Below are positions 63,689 to 64,000 of a DNA stretch of 64,000 nucleotides, piece after piece. The stretch lies in contig NZ_CP047591.1 in NCBI RefSeq assembly GCF_010120715.1, forward strand, positions 868,001-932,000, given 5' to 3'. The notes beneath the pieces are model-generated. The model saw nothing but the letters and a program-made list of their open reading frames with translations. It was not told where the DNA came from and made no database searches. How positions within the stretch are numbered: position 1 is the stretch's first letter; every line of letters starts with the position of its first letter. The DNA is from Aminipila terrae. GTDB taxonomy: Bacteria; Bacillota; Clostridia; Peptostreptococcales; Anaerovoracaceae. Both the position numbers and the translations under genes were made by a program.

Positions 63689-64000
63689 TCATACCAGTTT
63701 AGATAAGGTTCTCACTCTATTTTCAATGGGAATCGTAATACATACTTTAAAGCATTCCTGATTTTTTTCTATTTCCAAAGATCCATTTATCTGTTCCACA
63801 ATTTTTCTGCAGGACTTCAATCCTATATTTGTACTTTCCACAACCTGGCTGCTATTTCGGACTTCATTGGCTATACTGATAAACAGGCCGTTGTCTTCAG
63901 CCTTTAAAATAATACTAACCGTTCCCCCAGGTCTGGCATACTTCTCAATATTAGAAAAAAGATTATCAAACATCCTCTTCAGATAATGAATATCCGCGTT
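63689..64000 (-). CDS. Sensor histidine kinase, C-terminal ATPase part (5' partial)
   Basis: The frame is open to the window's end (reading NADIHYLKRMFDNLFSNIEKYA), so the gene starts outside. It holds the ATP-binding HATPase_c domain with N box FDNLFSNIEKYA, and G2-like NIGLKSCRKIVEQINGSLEI; the intermediate G1 box is weak (AEDNGLFISIANEV, without the usual DNG-x-G). The phosphorylated histidine and sensor parts are not in the window. Its role cannot be said. Confidence 0.8.
   Translation of the reverse strand, partial: NADIHYLKRMFDNLFSNIEKYARPGGTVSIILKAEDNGLFISIANEVRNSSQVVESTNIGLKSCRKIVEQINGSLEIEKNQECFKVCITIPIENRVRTLSKLV

Noticed and set aside
1..64000. rRNA, tRNA, insertion sequences or integrase genes
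   Set aside because: No transposase or integrase reading frame and no rRNA or tRNA sequence was recognised by eye; a tRNA scan was not possible.

Overview
The window looks like a chromosomal segment of a low-GC, motile, anaerobic member of the Firmicutes, most like Lachnospiraceae/Clostridia. This rests on the AT-rich sequence with strong AGGAGG ribosome sites, an SLH surface protein, stator genes motAB, GGDEF/HD-GYP signalling proteins, a tandem glycine riboswitch, LarB, a DUF2089 operon, an Lsa-type ABC-F gene and many small one-component regulators (AraC, MerR, GntR, PadR, MarR, HxlR). No rRNA, tRNA, CRISPR array, insertion sequence or replication origin was seen. Both window ends cut genes.

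Layout. 0-10 kb: the 3' part of a beta-roll repeat protein with a probable Peptidase_G2 end, an ECF sigma/anti-sigma pair, two frameshifted AraC regulators and a 1,548-residue SLH protein that contains a DUF3783 domain, with three palindromes in its promoter. 10-22 kb: ndk-larB, a lipoprotein, a Ca2+/H+ exchanger, a MerR gene divergent from a membrane acyltransferase, an AraC-acetyltransferase fusion overlapping a HelD-type helicase, a KimA-like transporter and a CycA-like transporter behind a glycine riboswitch. 22-38 kb: a Tet(M)/EF-G-like GTPase fused to a Rae1/YacP-type NYN nuclease, a heterodimeric ABC exporter, motAB, a cysteine synthase, an MprF-like protein, a TipA-like MerR regulator and a GntR/DUF5808 pair. 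37-48 kb: small stress and resistance modules (sugar-dehydrogenase-like protein, HxlR/flavin-binding protein pair, VOC/SRPBCC proteins, MarR/MFS pair, DUF2089 operon, GntR/ABC operon). 48-64 kb: secreted and anchored proteins, two c-di-GMP proteins, an Lsa-like ABC-F gene with an attenuator leader, a PadR/flavoprotein operon, an ECF sigma/ABC operon, an arylamine N-acetyltransferase and a partial histidine kinase.

A common theme is sensing of and defence against ribosome-targeting or small-molecule stress: the GTPase-NYN fusion, the ABC-F protein with two leader peptides, a HelD-like helicase, an ABC exporter behind a MerR-type 19-bp-spacer promoter, a TipA-like regulator and an MFS pump with three MarR-type boxes. 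The most novel-looking item is the GTPase-NYN fusion, because it joins an A-site-binding translation GTPase to a nuclease family known to cut mRNA in the ribosomal A site.

Caution: five genes are split by an apparent loss of one base, each in a short C/G run (about 3585, 4656, 17598, 25960 and 47181). In every case one added C/G restores a full family member, so sequence error is at least as likely as real gene decay.
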